Below are positions 7,259 through 15,799 of a DNA stretch of 64,000 nucleotides, piece after piece. The number at the start of each line of letters is the position of its first letter. Positions within the stretch are counted from its first letter, which is position 1. The position numbers and the translations under genes were made by a program. The stretch comes from Bordetella parapertussis (lineage in GTDB: Bacteria > Pseudomonadota > Gammaproteobacteria > Burkholderiales > Burkholderiaceae_B). The notes under the pieces were generated by a model, which searched no databases, was not told where the DNA came from, and saw nothing but the letters and a program-made list of their open reading frames with translations. Location of the stretch: NCBI GenBank assembly GCA_945865935.1, contig CAMBFI010000003.1, positions 1 to 64,000 of the forward strand, written 5' to 3'.

Positions 7259-8373
7259 CAAGTCGTAAACGCATGCCAGCCCTCACCGTTGGCGACAACG
7301 CGTATGAACGCGGCCTTCAACACGGCCAGCAATTTGCCTCTGACGTTGCGGCCAACGTAGAAACATATTTGCTCCGTTTTGAAGCGTCGGGCCTGCCTCG
7401 CGCCGAGGCCTTAGAAGAAGCAATGCGCTGGCAACACGCGATGGAATCGCAAAATGCCGAATATGCCGAAGAGATGCTGGGCCTTGCAAAAGGCTCTAGT
7501 CAATCGGCTGCAGCGATCGCACTGCTCAACGCCCGGTATGAAATCGCCTTCATGATTTTTGGCAAAGATGCGCGTAAACAAGAACAGGCAACGAGCGAGA
7601 CAGATGGTTGTACGACTTTCGGTCTGTTATCCGATGTAACGGCCGATGGGCATACTTGGCTTGGCCAAAACTGGGACTGGATTGCCGGCGTACACCAACG
7701 CACACTTGTATTGCGTATCCAACGCAAAAATAAACCCAGTCTTGTCTGCATGACCGAAGCGGGAATCGTTGGCGGCAAGATGGGTGTGAACGAACTTGGC
7801 ATCGGCTTAGTTGAGAATGGTCTAGCGTCACACCTTGACGGTTGCAATCCCTATCAAAAACCCTTCCATATGCGTTGCCGTGAGGTCTTGGATGCAGATT
7901 GTTACGCGCATGCGCTGAGTCCTATCGTCGCAACCAAACGCACCTGCTCCGCAAACTTCGTGATTGGTGGTGCGCAGGGTGAGATCATCGATCTAGAAAC
8001 GAGTCCGAATCATGTCTCGTACTTACTGCCTCAGCAGGGGATCGTGACGCATTCAAACCACTTTCTCGGTGCGGGGCATGGTGATTCGCAGATGGAAAAA
8101 GTCAGTCCCGGAACGCTGTTTCGTGCCGCACGTATGCGACGTCTGCTCGAAAAAGGTGAGCACTCAATTGATGTCGCCACAATGATCGCTGCGATGAGTG
8201 ATCACTTTAGTTTTCCGCATGCGCTCTGCCGCCATCCAGATCCTAAACAAGCGCCAGCAAAGCAGACGATGACCACCGGCGCCGTACTCATCGACCTAGA
8301 ACAACGCACGATGCATGTCGCAGATGGTCCGCCCTGCGAATTTTCTTTTGTTGCCCACACAGTTTCGCAATAG
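7255..8373 (+). CDS. C45-family autoproteolytic acyltransferase/hydrolase
   Basis: The 372-residue protein resembles isopenicillin-N acyltransferase-type Ntn hydrolases. These self-cleave before a Cys that then becomes the N-terminal nucleophile. Here the likely site is Gly118-Cys119 in [12 protein letters not shown], followed by the conserved WLGQNWDW and later VTHSNHF. The family cleaves or transfers acyl groups on amides. It overlaps the ABC ATPase by four bases, so it probably acts on the imported compound. With the amide-cleaving CE4 enzymes nearby it suggests an amide-degrading route. The substrate is unknown. Confidence 0.85.
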   Translation: MTSRKRMPALTVGDNAYERGLQHGQQFASDVAANVETYLLRFEASGLPRAEALEEAMRWQHAMESQNAEYAEEMLGLAKGSSQSAAAIALLNARYEIAFMIFGKDARKQEQATSETDGCTTFGLLSDVTADGHTWLGQNWDWIAGVHQRTLVLRIQRKNKPSLVCMTEAGIVGGKMGVNELGIGLVENGLASHLDGCNPYQKPFHMRCREVLDADCYAHALSPIVATKRTCSANFVIGGAQGEIIDLETSPNHVSYLLPQQGIVTHSNHFLGAGHGDSQMEKVSPGTLFRAARMRRLLEKGEHSIDVATMIAAMSDHFSFPHALCRHPDPKQAPAKQTMTTGAVLIDLEQRTMHVADGPPCEFSFVAHTVSQ

Positions 8374-8383
8374 GTGTTCAAAA

Positions 8384-9529
8384 ATGTCTACAAAAAAAAT
8401 ACAAATTATCGTTGAAGGCGCAACCGGTCGACTGGGGAATAACCAGCACTTGCGTGCCCTGCTAAATATTCGGAAAGAAGGCGGACTACTGCTGAAGAAC
8501 GGCGACCGTCTGATGCCAGAACCGGTGTTACTAGGTCGTAACGCCGATAAGCTTCAAGCACTCGCCGGTCAACACAACATCGCCTGGAGCACTGACCGCG
8601 AAGCTTTCCTGGCGGATAAGACAAATGAAATTTACTTTGATGCGAGCGTGACCGCTGGACGCTACGAGCGAGCAGCCTCGGCGCTGCGTGCCGGTAAGCA
8701 TGTTTATCTAGAAAAACCGATCGCCGAGACCTTCGAGCAAGCGCTTGATTTAGCCGGCATGGCTGAAAAACTCAAACTTAAAAATGGCACTGTCCAAGAC
8801 AAGCTGTTCTTGCCAAGCTTGCTTAAGCTGCGCAAGCTTAAAGAGTCGGGCTATTTCGGTGAAATCCTACAAGCAAAAATCGACTTTGGTTGGTGGGTCT
8901 TTGACGGCACGAATCATCCGGCGCAAAGATCGAGCTGGAACTACCGCAAGCGCGATGGTGGCGGCCTGGTCTTAGACATGTTTCCACACTGGCGCTATAT
9001 CGTGGATACGTTGATCGGTGATATCAAGTCGGTTTCGTGTCGCACTAAAACTGCAACACCCAAGCGCTTGGATGAGCAAGGTCGTCCCTATGATGTTGAC
9101 GTCGAAGACGTCGTGCTAGCCACGTTTGAACTTGCAAACGGCGCGTTGGTTGAGGTCAGCGCCTCGTGGGCGTCTCGTATCAAGCGCGATGACATTCTGA
9201 CGATCCAGGTTGATGGCACACAGGGCTCGGCTCTCGCGGGACTCTATCGCTGTCACATCCAACCCATGGTCGCCACACCCAAGCCCGTCTGGAGTATCGA
9301 CACCCCCACGACCGAGAACTTCGATGCGCAATGGCTTGAAGTCCCAGACGTCGCCGTCTACAACAACTCTTACCGTGCCGGCTGGGAGTTATTTTTAAAG
9401 CATGTCGTAGAAGATGGCGCCTTCCCTTCGCCGCTGCGCGCGGGCGCAAAAGGTATCCAGTTAGTCGATGCCTGCTATCGCAGCAACACCGAGCGTAGGT
9501 GGGTCGATTTACCAGACCTCACTTTTTGA
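8384..9529 (+). CDS. Gfo/Idh/MocA-family oxidoreductase
   Basis: The 382-residue protein starts with a Rossmann segment carrying GATGRLG in place of the usual GxGxxG. It also has the EKP motif (HVYLEKPIAETFEQAL) that is typical of the family and contributes the catalytic Lys. The C-terminal half is the alpha/beta substrate domain. Members oxidise or reduce sugars, inositols and related polyols with NAD(P). ATG 8384 follows AGGTG ten bases past the C45 stop; the longer frame from 8315 lies inside that gene. It is the last gene of the ABC operon and probably a catabolic dehydrogenase for the imported compound. Confidence 0.88.
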   Translation: MSTKKIQIIVEGATGRLGNNQHLRALLNIRKEGGLLLKNGDRLMPEPVLLGRNADKLQALAGQHNIAWSTDREAFLADKTNEIYFDASVTAGRYERAASALRAGKHVYLEKPIAETFEQALDLAGMAEKLKLKNGTVQDKLFLPSLLKLRKLKESGYFGEILQAKIDFGWWVFDGTNHPAQRSSWNYRKRDGGGLVLDMFPHWRYIVDTLIGDIKSVSCRTKTATPKRLDEQGRPYDVDVEDVVLATFELANGALVEVSASWASRIKRDDILTIQVDGTQGSALAGLYRCHIQPMVATPKPVWSIDTPTTENFDAQWLEVPDVAVYNNSYRAGWELFLKHVVEDGAFPSPLRAGAKGIQLVDACYRSNTERRWVDLPDLTF

Positions 9530-9555
9530 GAAGGGCATAAACGCTCTGCTATAAT
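9526..9555 (+). promoter_or_regulatory. Promoter of tRNA-Thr
   Basis: TTGAGA at 9526-9531 and a perfect TATAAT at 9550-9555 are 18 bp apart, 11 bp upstream of the tRNA. The -35 box overlaps the stop codon of the preceding oxidoreductase gene. Confidence 0.75.
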
Positions 9556-9566
9556 TTTCGCTTAGT

Positions 9567-9642
9567 GCCGATGTAGCTCAGTTGGTAGAGCAGCTCATTC
9601 GTAATGAGAAGGTCGACAGTTCGATTCCGTTCATCGGCACCA
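9567..9642 (+). tRNA. tRNA-Thr (CGT)
   Basis: This 76-nt gene has acceptor arms GCCGATG/CATCGGC, D arm GCTCAGTTGGTAGAGC, anticodon loop TTCGTAA (CGT), T loop GTTCGATTC and an encoded CCA. It closely resembles the enterobacterial thrW-type tRNA, a frequent integration site. An AT-rich islet begins directly after it. Confidence 0.95.
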
Positions 9643-9652
9643 GTAATGACGC

Positions 9653-9677
9653 GGGTCACAGCAAAGTGACCCTTTTT
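9653..9677 (+). terminator. Terminator after tRNA-Thr
   Basis: A 7-bp stem GGGTCAC/GTGACCC with loop AGCAAA is followed by TTTTT. The 155 bp from here to the next gene contain no further feature I can support. Confidence 0.8.
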
Positions 9678-9833
9678 CATTTTGGAACGGGCTACAAGGG
9701 GCTAACACCAAACTGTAAAGGCGTTTCATTTGGAAGCTGCCGATTGCATTGGCACTGATCGTAAGACGAAGTCGAGTGTCTAGGAAATTGGTAGCGATTC
9801 AGTCACGCGAACTTAAAAACGAGAGCAACTTAA

Positions 9834-11246
9834 TTGGCACAATTTGTTTTTTCCGCGCTCTACAATGAAACTCCTAAATATTTTGAAGTTTTCATAAATA
9901 ATTTTCTGCACTACACCGGTGACGACTGTATCCTAGTCGTCAACATAGGCGCAGAGCGATGGATTCCAGCACATTACGACTGTCACCCTCGAATTTTTTT
10001 GATCGAAGCGGAAGTGGTTCGTGAGAAATGGGGATCTACGTTACTTGCAGGACATATCCAGTCTTTCCGTCATGCTGAAATAGTTTCACCTGACTTCGAG
10101 TTTTTTATACCTATAGCATCTAATAGCCTATTTTTTAGAAGTTTTGATGGCGTGCTAGCGCTTGACGCACTGGCTTCTAGTGTAGTGACCCGACATCCTA
10201 TGGCCACGTGGGAAGCACTCCCTCAGCGCTGGCATTGGCCGAAGTTGCAAGGATTTCAGGCTAATGGAGAAACGCTACGTAATAAGTGGGCAATAGATGG
10301 GCTTTGGGAATCACAAATTGAAGGCTTTCTTGCTTCAAGAGCGGACTGGTCTTTAATCGCTGACATATTTTTTGACTTGAAAGATTGCTGGATTGGCTTA
10401 AAAGCACCTCTCGAAGAAGTTCTGCCTGCAACTGTTATTAGCTCTATTGGCTCTGGGAAGATAACGCATATTTGCAAGGTTAAATGGGACCAGATGCGGT
10501 TGGGATTGCCCTTGGTGAATCTTGAGGATATCACCAACGTGGACAAACTACCCAGACAGGTTGTTTTGATGAAATGGTTCCCTCGAAACCCCATAGCCAC
10601 AGAAACACTATTCGTGGGAACCCCAGTTGGACAGACGCTTTTGACCGCCTTGCAAGTCGCAGAGCCAGGAAGCATGGAAGACGAATTGATTGAGACCTTG
10701 CTTCACACTTTCTTATCGCAAATAAAGGCTCGAGCAAAAAAGTCATTTGTTTTTTATCATGAGAAGCTGGATCAGCTTCTTTGCCCTCAATCCCTAGACA
10801 TGGTTGCTGACCGGTGTATTTGTGGGGTGGACGGGAGGGCACGTAAACCTGATGCACCTTTTATATATCTCGAAAATACGTTAGATCGTGTTCGTATCGC
10901 AACACATGCCTTAGCTGAGGGAAGTTTAAGCATTGACTGTACTGCGAGTACAGAAAATGAGAGCCAAGTGATACCTGAAAGATTACAGGCTTATTTATAT
11001 CTTCCTGTGCCTCAAGCCTCAGTGTTGTATTTATGTGGAAGTACGAAGGGAGTCTCTGTCGAGCGGCTTGTTAGGCATGTTATTTGGCATGATACCAAGT
11101 TCGATTATTTACCCCTACGGAGTTGCTCAATTGTTGGAGATTGTTTTGAAGCGCGCTACAGATTACCTCGCTTTACGCACACCTGCTTCCTCGGTTTGCC
11201 AATATGGAATGGACAAAATCTCCAACTGCACCTGATGATAAGTTAA
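9834..11246 (+). CDS. Protein of unknown function, possible glycosyltransferase
   Basis: This 470-residue soluble protein begins FVFSALYNETPKYFEVF and contains FEFFIPIASNSLFFRS. The pattern recalls the donor domain of core-2/I-branching-type glycosyltransferases, but the similarity is by eye and weak. The start is TTG 9834; no in-frame ATG lies near, and the ribosome binding site (GAGAG) is poor. It is the first gene of an AT-richer islet between tRNA-Thr and a deacetylase gene, together with two sugar-nucleotide-type transferases. A role in making or decorating a surface glycan is plausible. I would not assign an enzyme class with confidence. Confidence 0.5.
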   Translation: MAQFVFSALYNETPKYFEVFINNFLHYTGDDCILVVNIGAERWIPAHYDCHPRIFLIEAEVVREKWGSTLLAGHIQSFRHAEIVSPDFEFFIPIASNSLFFRSFDGVLALDALASSVVTRHPMATWEALPQRWHWPKLQGFQANGETLRNKWAIDGLWESQIEGFLASRADWSLIADIFFDLKDCWIGLKAPLEEVLPATVISSIGSGKITHICKVKWDQMRLGLPLVNLEDITNVDKLPRQVVLMKWFPRNPIATETLFVGTPVGQTLLTALQVAEPGSMEDELIETLLHTFLSQIKARAKKSFVFYHEKLDQLLCPQSLDMVADRCICGVDGRARKPDAPFIYLENTLDRVRIATHALAEGSLSIDCTASTENESQVIPERLQAYLYLPVPQASVLYLCGSTKGVSVERLVRHVIWHDTKFDYLPLRSCSIVGDCFEARYRLPRFTHTCFLGLPIWNGQNLQLHLMIS

Positions 11247-11311
11247 GGTGTAGTGATCGCGACTTGATTTGATAGTGTGTCCGTTTGCGGTACGTGTTTG
11301 TCAGATCAAAT

Positions 11312-11529
11312 TTAGTTGTTCAGGTTGGTTATTGCATCTTTGCACACCTTCTTGCCGTCAATTAATGTTTTGATGGGCGCGCGAGCACAGCACCTCTTAC
11401 CCTGGTGCGTACGATCGTAATGGATAGATTTCATGTCGACGATGAAGCCATTTGGCCACTTGAGCTTATAAACTTAACGCTTGATGACATTCGACTTGTC
11501 ACAGAAAGCACGTAGATGGGTCAGCCATA
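11312..11529 (-). pseudogene. Decayed transposase, C-terminal remnant (IS481/IS3-like)
   Basis: Reading the minus strand from about 11529 to the stop at 11312-11314 gives WLTHLRAFCDKSNVIKR, an in-frame TAA at 11474-11476, then VYKLKWPNGF and YDRTHQGKRCCARAPIKTL, ending CKDAITNLNN. The RTHQGK-C-C-R-P-TLIDGK block is typical of the C-terminus of IS481-type DDE transposases. The catalytic domain is absent and a stop interrupts it, so it is a relic. Its upstream end runs into the start of the following kinase-fusion gene, which shows how the islet was assembled. Confidence 0.65.
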
Positions 11530-13143
11530 ATGATAATAGGTAGGCAAACTGTAATCGTAACCTCCGCGGCATATCTTGATCCACAATTAGAAGCTGAATT
11601 TGGTCGGATACCACCCGCATTTTTGCCGCTCGCTGGGCAAAGACTGTACAAACATCAATTTGAAATTTTTTCTAATTTAAATGTGAGATGCATTCTTTCA
11701 ATCCCAGATGACTTTGTCTTGTCAAGCGAAGATGCCGAGGCGCTGCACGCAATGAGCGTGGAGCTCGCCAGGGTACCAACAGGGCTAACACTCGGTCAAT
11801 CTATTGTTCATGTTATCAATATGAGTGCCTGTGCCGCAGGAGCGATCAGTATTCTTCACGGCGATACCCTGTTAAAGGGGGTTGATTTCTTTTTGAGCGA
11901 CACCGTCACTGTTGACGGGGCGGTAGCGGGTTATCAGTGGGGTAACGTTGTGAACAAGGATGGGGCCCTTAGCAAACCGCTCCCGTCCGCCGATGCTCAA
12001 TTGATGAATGACTCAAACTGCAGTCTGACTGGGTGGTTTTCTTTTTCAAGTGGTTTTCTACTAGTCCAAGCGATTGCGCGTGCTAGTGGAAGTTTTTTCG
12101 ATAGCCTATTTATTTATTCTGAGAAAAACGCGCTGACTCCAGTCACCGCAGAGGAATGGTTTGATTTTGGGCATGCAGATACTTACTACCAATCACGACG
12201 TCGGCTCACCACTCAGCGCTCATTTAATGATCTGAAGATTAGTCGTCGAACCGTGACAAAAAGCAGTGAAAATTCTTTAAAAATCGAGGCCGAAGCAGCT
12301 TGGTTTCAATGTATTCCGAGAAAACTGCAGTTACACACTCCGGCTTTTTTAGGTATAGACCTGATTGATGGTCGCTCGAGATATCATTTAGAGTATTTGT
12401 ATTTGCCAACGCTTTCTGAGCTCTTTGTGTTTGGTCGCTTGTCGCTGAATTCTTGGGATCATATCTTCGCTGCGATAGATGAGGTCATCGTCTCGTTGAG
12501 GGAGGTCGAGGCGCCACCCGATGCGCTACACCGCGTGCAAGGGCTGTATGCCGAAAAAACTCTTAAACGCTTGGAAGAGTATGCGCATGCCACAGGCCTA
12601 GACATCACAACACCGTGTCGCTTTAATGGATCATGGCTCCCTAGCTTGAGAGATATTGTTTCAATTTCAACGAAATTAATTCCCACTGCACCTACAGAAA
12701 TGCTGTCTTTAGTTCACGGCGATCTGTGTTTTAGTAATATTTTGTATGATCATCGAGCAGATCTTGCCCGAGTGATAGATCCTAGGGGTGTGGACACTGA
12801 GGGGCAACCCTTTGCGTACGGTGACATTAGGTATGACATCGCAAAGCTTTACCATTCTATCGTTGGGCGATATGACCACATTTTAGCGAATCACTATGTG
12901 CTCGTACAAAATGGCTCGTTAGATTTCACACTTAGATTTTCGCATGATGACAAAATATTGGCCGTCGAAAATCAATTTATAACAAGATCATTTGGCGGGC
13001 TATGTATGGAGAAGGCAAAGGCCTTGCCTATATGCATATTATTATTTTTGTCTATGTTGCCACTGCATGCGGATCGACCTGATCGGCAGAATGCGTTTTT
13101 GGCGAACGCGTTGCGACTCTTTAAGATGCTAGGACATTCATAG
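11530..13143 (+). CDS. Nucleotidyltransferase-like / APH-type kinase fusion
   Basis: This 537-residue protein appears to have two parts. Residues 1-230 resemble a sugar-nucleotidyltransferase fold with a degraded nucleotide-binding start (PAFLPLAGQRLYKHQFEIF) and a central HGDTLL. Residues 250-537 look like an aminoglycoside-phosphotransferase or choline-kinase domain: catalytic loop VHGDLCFSNILYD (about residues 395-407), metal Asp in VIDPRG, and a following DIRYDIAKLYHS helix. Such fusions occur in capsule and surface-glycan loci, where they activate a small alcohol or sugar. ATG 11530 lies against a transposase relic. Codon use is more AT-rich than in flanking core genes. The substrate is unknown. 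Confidence 0.6.
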   Translation: MIIGRQTVIVTSAAYLDPQLEAEFGRIPPAFLPLAGQRLYKHQFEIFSNLNVRCILSIPDDFVLSSEDAEALHAMSVELARVPTGLTLGQSIVHVINMSACAAGAISILHGDTLLKGVDFFLSDTVTVDGAVAGYQWGNVVNKDGALSKPLPSADAQLMNDSNCSLTGWFSFSSGFLLVQAIARASGSFFDSLFIYSEKNALTPVTAEEWFDFGHADTYYQSRRRLTTQRSFNDLKISRRTVTKSSENSLKIEAEAAWFQCIPRKLQLHTPAFLGIDLIDGRSRYHLEYLYLPTLSELFVFGRLSLNSWDHIFAAIDEVIVSLREVEAPPDALHRVQGLYAEKTLKRLEEYAHATGLDITTPCRFNGSWLPSLRDIVSISTKLIPTAPTEMLSLVHGDLCFSNILYDHRADLARVIDPRGVDTEGQPFAYGDIRYDIAKLYHSIVGRYDHILANHYVLVQNGSLDFTLRFSHDDKILAVENQFITRSFGGLCMEKAKALPICILLFLSMLPLHADRPDRQNAFLANALRLFKMLGHS

Positions 13144-13186
13144 TTCTCGATCAAACTCTAAGTTGATAGATTTTAAGGAGTTTTCA

Positions 13187-13918
13187 GTGATTGTTATTCC
13201 TATGGCCGGATTAAGTCGTAGATTTACTGAGGCGGGATATCTTCTTCCTAAGTATATGTTGCAAGCACGCGGACACAGTTTATTTGCACATTCGGTGTTG
13301 AGTTTTTTTAAATACTTTAGTGATACACCTTTTTTATTTATTGCACGAGATGTACACGAAACAGTGAATTTTATTCATTCAGAAGTTAAGGACTTGGGCA
13401 TAAAGAATTATCAGGTGATAAATTTAACCCACCCAACTGCGGGGCAGGCTGAAACAGTATCTTTGGGGCTGACTAAAGCTAGCGTAAGTGATCTTGAGCC
13501 GATCACTATCTTTAACATAGACACTTTCAGACCACATTTTGAATTTCCAACAGAATTTAACGTACCTGAAATTGCTGGTTATTTAGAAGTATTCAAGGGT
13601 CAGGGCGACAATTGGTCATACATCAAAGCGGATGCGATGAGACAAAATCGTGTCATTGAAACAGCAGAAAAAATTCAAATTTCAGATTTATGCTGTACAG
13701 GGCTCTATCATTTCGGGAGCGCCAGTCTTTTTTACGAGGCCTATATAGGTTTTTTAGAAAATCAGAAAGTACAGCCGACATATAAAGAACATTTTATTGC
13801 TCCGATCTACAATCAATTAATTGCAAGAAATCTGGATATTCGCTTCACCTTGATTGATAGAGAACAGGTAATTTTCTGTGGTGTTCCAAGTGAATACTTG
13901 GACTTTTTAGCAAGTTAG
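13187..13918 (+). CDS. Nucleotidyltransferase of capsule/glycan type
   Basis: The protein of about 243 residues opens with IVIPMAGLSRRFTEAG...PKYML, the nucleotide-binding signature of sugar-phosphate nucleotidyltransferases. It has an NIDTFRP motif where the metal Asp is expected and a late HFIAPIYN segment. It should couple NTP to a phosphorylated sugar or alcohol. I prefer GTG 13187 because AAGGAG ends six bases before it and translation then begins at the conserved strand; the frame itself opens at TTG 13163. It lies 43 bp behind the kinase fusion, so the two could act in sequence: phosphorylate, then activate. This is the most AT-rich gene of the islet. Confidence 0.7.
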   Translation: MIVIPMAGLSRRFTEAGYLLPKYMLQARGHSLFAHSVLSFFKYFSDTPFLFIARDVHETVNFIHSEVKDLGIKNYQVINLTHPTAGQAETVSLGLTKASVSDLEPITIFNIDTFRPHFEFPTEFNVPEIAGYLEVFKGQGDNWSYIKADAMRQNRVIETAEKIQISDLCCTGLYHFGSASLFYEAYIGFLENQKVQPTYKEHFIAPIYNQLIARNLDIRFTLIDREQVIFCGVPSEYLDFLAS

Positions 13919-13997
13919 AGATGGGTTCAATCTCTACGCGGGGCTTTTAACGATTGACGATCAATTCAGCATTTGGACTTTACTAAAGGCAATAGAA

Positions 13998-14900
13998 ATG
14001 CGCGACTTCGTCGGTTACGCCAACAGTCTTCCAGATGCAAAATGGCCGGGGCAAGCCAGGGTAGCTGTACAGTTTGCCTTGAATTATGAAGAAGGCGCTG
14101 AAGCCAGTGTTCTAGATGGTGATGCCCGCAACGAGACCGGCCTTTCTGAAACGACCGGAGGTCGTGTGCCTGCTGGTATCCGCGATCTGGCTTTTGAATC
14201 GCTGTACGAGTATGGCAGTCGCGTTGGAGTCTGGCGCATTCTCGATCTTTTTGCAGAACGCAACCTACCCTTGACGCTCTTTGGTGCCGCGCTTGCACTG
14301 GAGCGCAACCCTAAGGTCGCTGAAGCGGTTGCACGGGCAGAGCACGACATCTGCTGCCACGGGTGGAGGTGGGAAGAGCCCTTTCGCTTAACGGAAGAAC
14401 AAGAACGCGAACATATCGCAAGGGCTGTGCAGTCTATTCAAAGATTGACGGGTCAACGTCCACTCGGCTGGTACTGCAGATATGGAGCCGGAGAACATAC
14501 ACGCAGGCTGATCGTTGAAGAAGGCGGCTTCCTATACGATTCGGATGCCTATAACGACGAGCTACCTTACTGGGTGACTGTGTCAGGTAAGAACCATCTG
14601 GTCGTCCCTTACACCATGGACGCCAACGATGCCAAGTACTCCTCCCCTGCTGGCTTTTCAACCGGTGACGATTTTTTCTCCTACCTCAAAGCGACGTTTG
14701 ACCAGCTCTATGACGAGGGAGCGAACAAGCCAAAGATCATGTCAGTCGGACTGCACGCTCGTATCTCTGGTCGCCCTGGCCGTGCGCGTGCGCTGGCTGC
14801 ATTCTTGGACTATGTCATGCAACACGATGCGGTTTGGGTGGCCCGGCGTATCGATATCGCCCGTCACTGGATTCGGGAACACCCAGCTCCGTTGCCCTAA
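13998..14900 (+). CDS. puuE: PuuE-type allantoinase / CE4-family deacetylase
   Basis: The 300-residue protein closely follows the layout of PuuE, the cofactor-independent allantoinase of the polysaccharide-deacetylase superfamily: FALNYEEGAE, SLYEYGSRVGVWRIL, ICCHGWRWEEP (His121), GWYCRYGAGEHTRRL, DDFF, GLHARISGRPGRARAL, and IARHW near the end. PuuE opens allantoin to allantoate in purine breakdown. No other purine genes (uricase, OHCU decarboxylase, allantoicase) are in the window, so a related cyclic amide is an alternative substrate. It is convergent with the next CE4 gene; the two stop codons overlap by four bases. Confidence 0.75.
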   Translation: MRDFVGYANSLPDAKWPGQARVAVQFALNYEEGAEASVLDGDARNETGLSETTGGRVPAGIRDLAFESLYEYGSRVGVWRILDLFAERNLPLTLFGAALALERNPKVAEAVARAEHDICCHGWRWEEPFRLTEEQEREHIARAVQSIQRLTGQRPLGWYCRYGAGEHTRRLIVEEGGFLYDSDAYNDELPYWVTVSGKNHLVVPYTMDANDAKYSSPAGFSTGDDFFSYLKATFDQLYDEGANKPKIMSVGLHARISGRPGRARALAAFLDYVMQHDAVWVARRIDIARHWIREHPAPLP

Positions 14901-15799
14901 CGCTTCTCTCGCCAGGCTGCCTCGATCTCAAGCGGTGCAGCCTGCCAAAAGGACTGCGCATCAAATGTAGAGAGTGTCTGCCTCAGGTTCGTGAATCGAT
15001 GGGGTGCGCCACTGATCCATGCATGTAGAGGCAGCACGAGCACAGATCCGTTCAACGCATGATCTTTCCAATAGGACAAGGCCTCAGCAAGATGCCCACA
15101 CCAGCGTGGCGACTGCAAGCGTCTTCCAATAACCATTTGCGCGTCATCCAGCTCCGCAGCGGGGGGGATAATCAGCAGCTTGCGGTCTTCACCGAACAAA
15201 AAGGGTATTTCATCATTGGGCCAGTCGACGGCAGTCGTAAAACCAAGCGAGGACAAGATACTCGCGGTATGTGTCGAGTAACCATAGTCCTGACTTGAGT
15301 AGGCTCGCGGCACGACTCCTGTCGCCTCGGCAATGGCATCCCTAGACCGACGAATCAGCTCAATTTCAATTTCTGGAGACACGGCGCTGGTGAGCATACG
15401 CGACGCAGACCACCCACTCGCCACGATCTCGACTCCGCGTCGATCCAAGTCGCGTACCAGCCACGGGTTCTCATGCGCAACTAAACCATTCACAGCAGCG
15501 ACCACCTTCCAGCCTAGCGACTGCAAGAAGTCAAGCAAGCGAAAGATACCTATGCGATTACCGTATTCCATCAAAGAATGCGATCGATATTCAGGTGAAT
15601 AATTCCCAAAATCAATCCGCCAACGAGAGTCGCGCGTGAAGTCTTGCGGGGTGTTGATTTCTAAGGCATGCACACGAATTAATATAAACGCGGCACTTCG
15701 GTGCCTTTCGGGCCAATCGCTGCCGCCTGATAAGGCCGCACGCCTATGTTCGTACCATGTATGGTCGGGTCCAATGTGTGTGGGATCACGCAGTGTCAT
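14897..15799 (-). CDS. CE4-family protein with a lost metal His
   Basis: This 300-residue PuuE-like protein (SLMEYGNRIGIFRLLDFL is conserved) reads IVASGWSA where its neighbours have C-C-H-G or M-C-H-G. Ser128 therefore replaces the conserved His. The late LPLHAWISGAPHR motif is kept. The start is 15799, where ATG overlaps the stop of the upstream CE4 gene (ATGA); the longer frame from 15889 lies within that gene. A translationally coupled pair of homologues, one with a damaged active site, suggests a heteromeric enzyme or a non-catalytic binding role. This is inference. Confidence 0.72.
   Translation of the reverse strand: MTLRDPTHIGPDHTWYEHRRAALSGGSDWPERHRSAAFILIRVHALEINTPQDFTRDSRWRIDFGNYSPEYRSHSLMEYGNRIGIFRLLDFLQSLGWKVVAAVNGLVAHENPWLVRDLDRRGVEIVASGWSASRMLTSAVSPEIEIELIRRSRDAIAEATGVVPRAYSSQDYGYSTHTASILSSLGFTTAVDWPNDEIPFLFGEDRKLLIIPPAAELDDAQMVIGRRLQSPRWCGHLAEALSYWKDHALNGSVLVLPLHAWISGAPHRFTNLRQTLSTFDAQSFWQAAPLEIEAAWREKR

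Noticed and set aside
11420-11518. Short plus-strand frame (31 codons) before the kinase-fusion gene
   Set aside because: It is antisense to the transposase relic and has no ribosome binding site.
9620-13990. Search for a second copy of the tRNA-Thr 3' end as an att site at the right edge of the islet
   Set aside because: No match to the tRNA 3' sequence is visible between 13919 and 13997, so integrase-type insertion is not supported.
14897-15028. Overlapping plus-strand frames past the puuE-like stop
   Set aside because: They are antisense shadows of the convergent CE4 gene.
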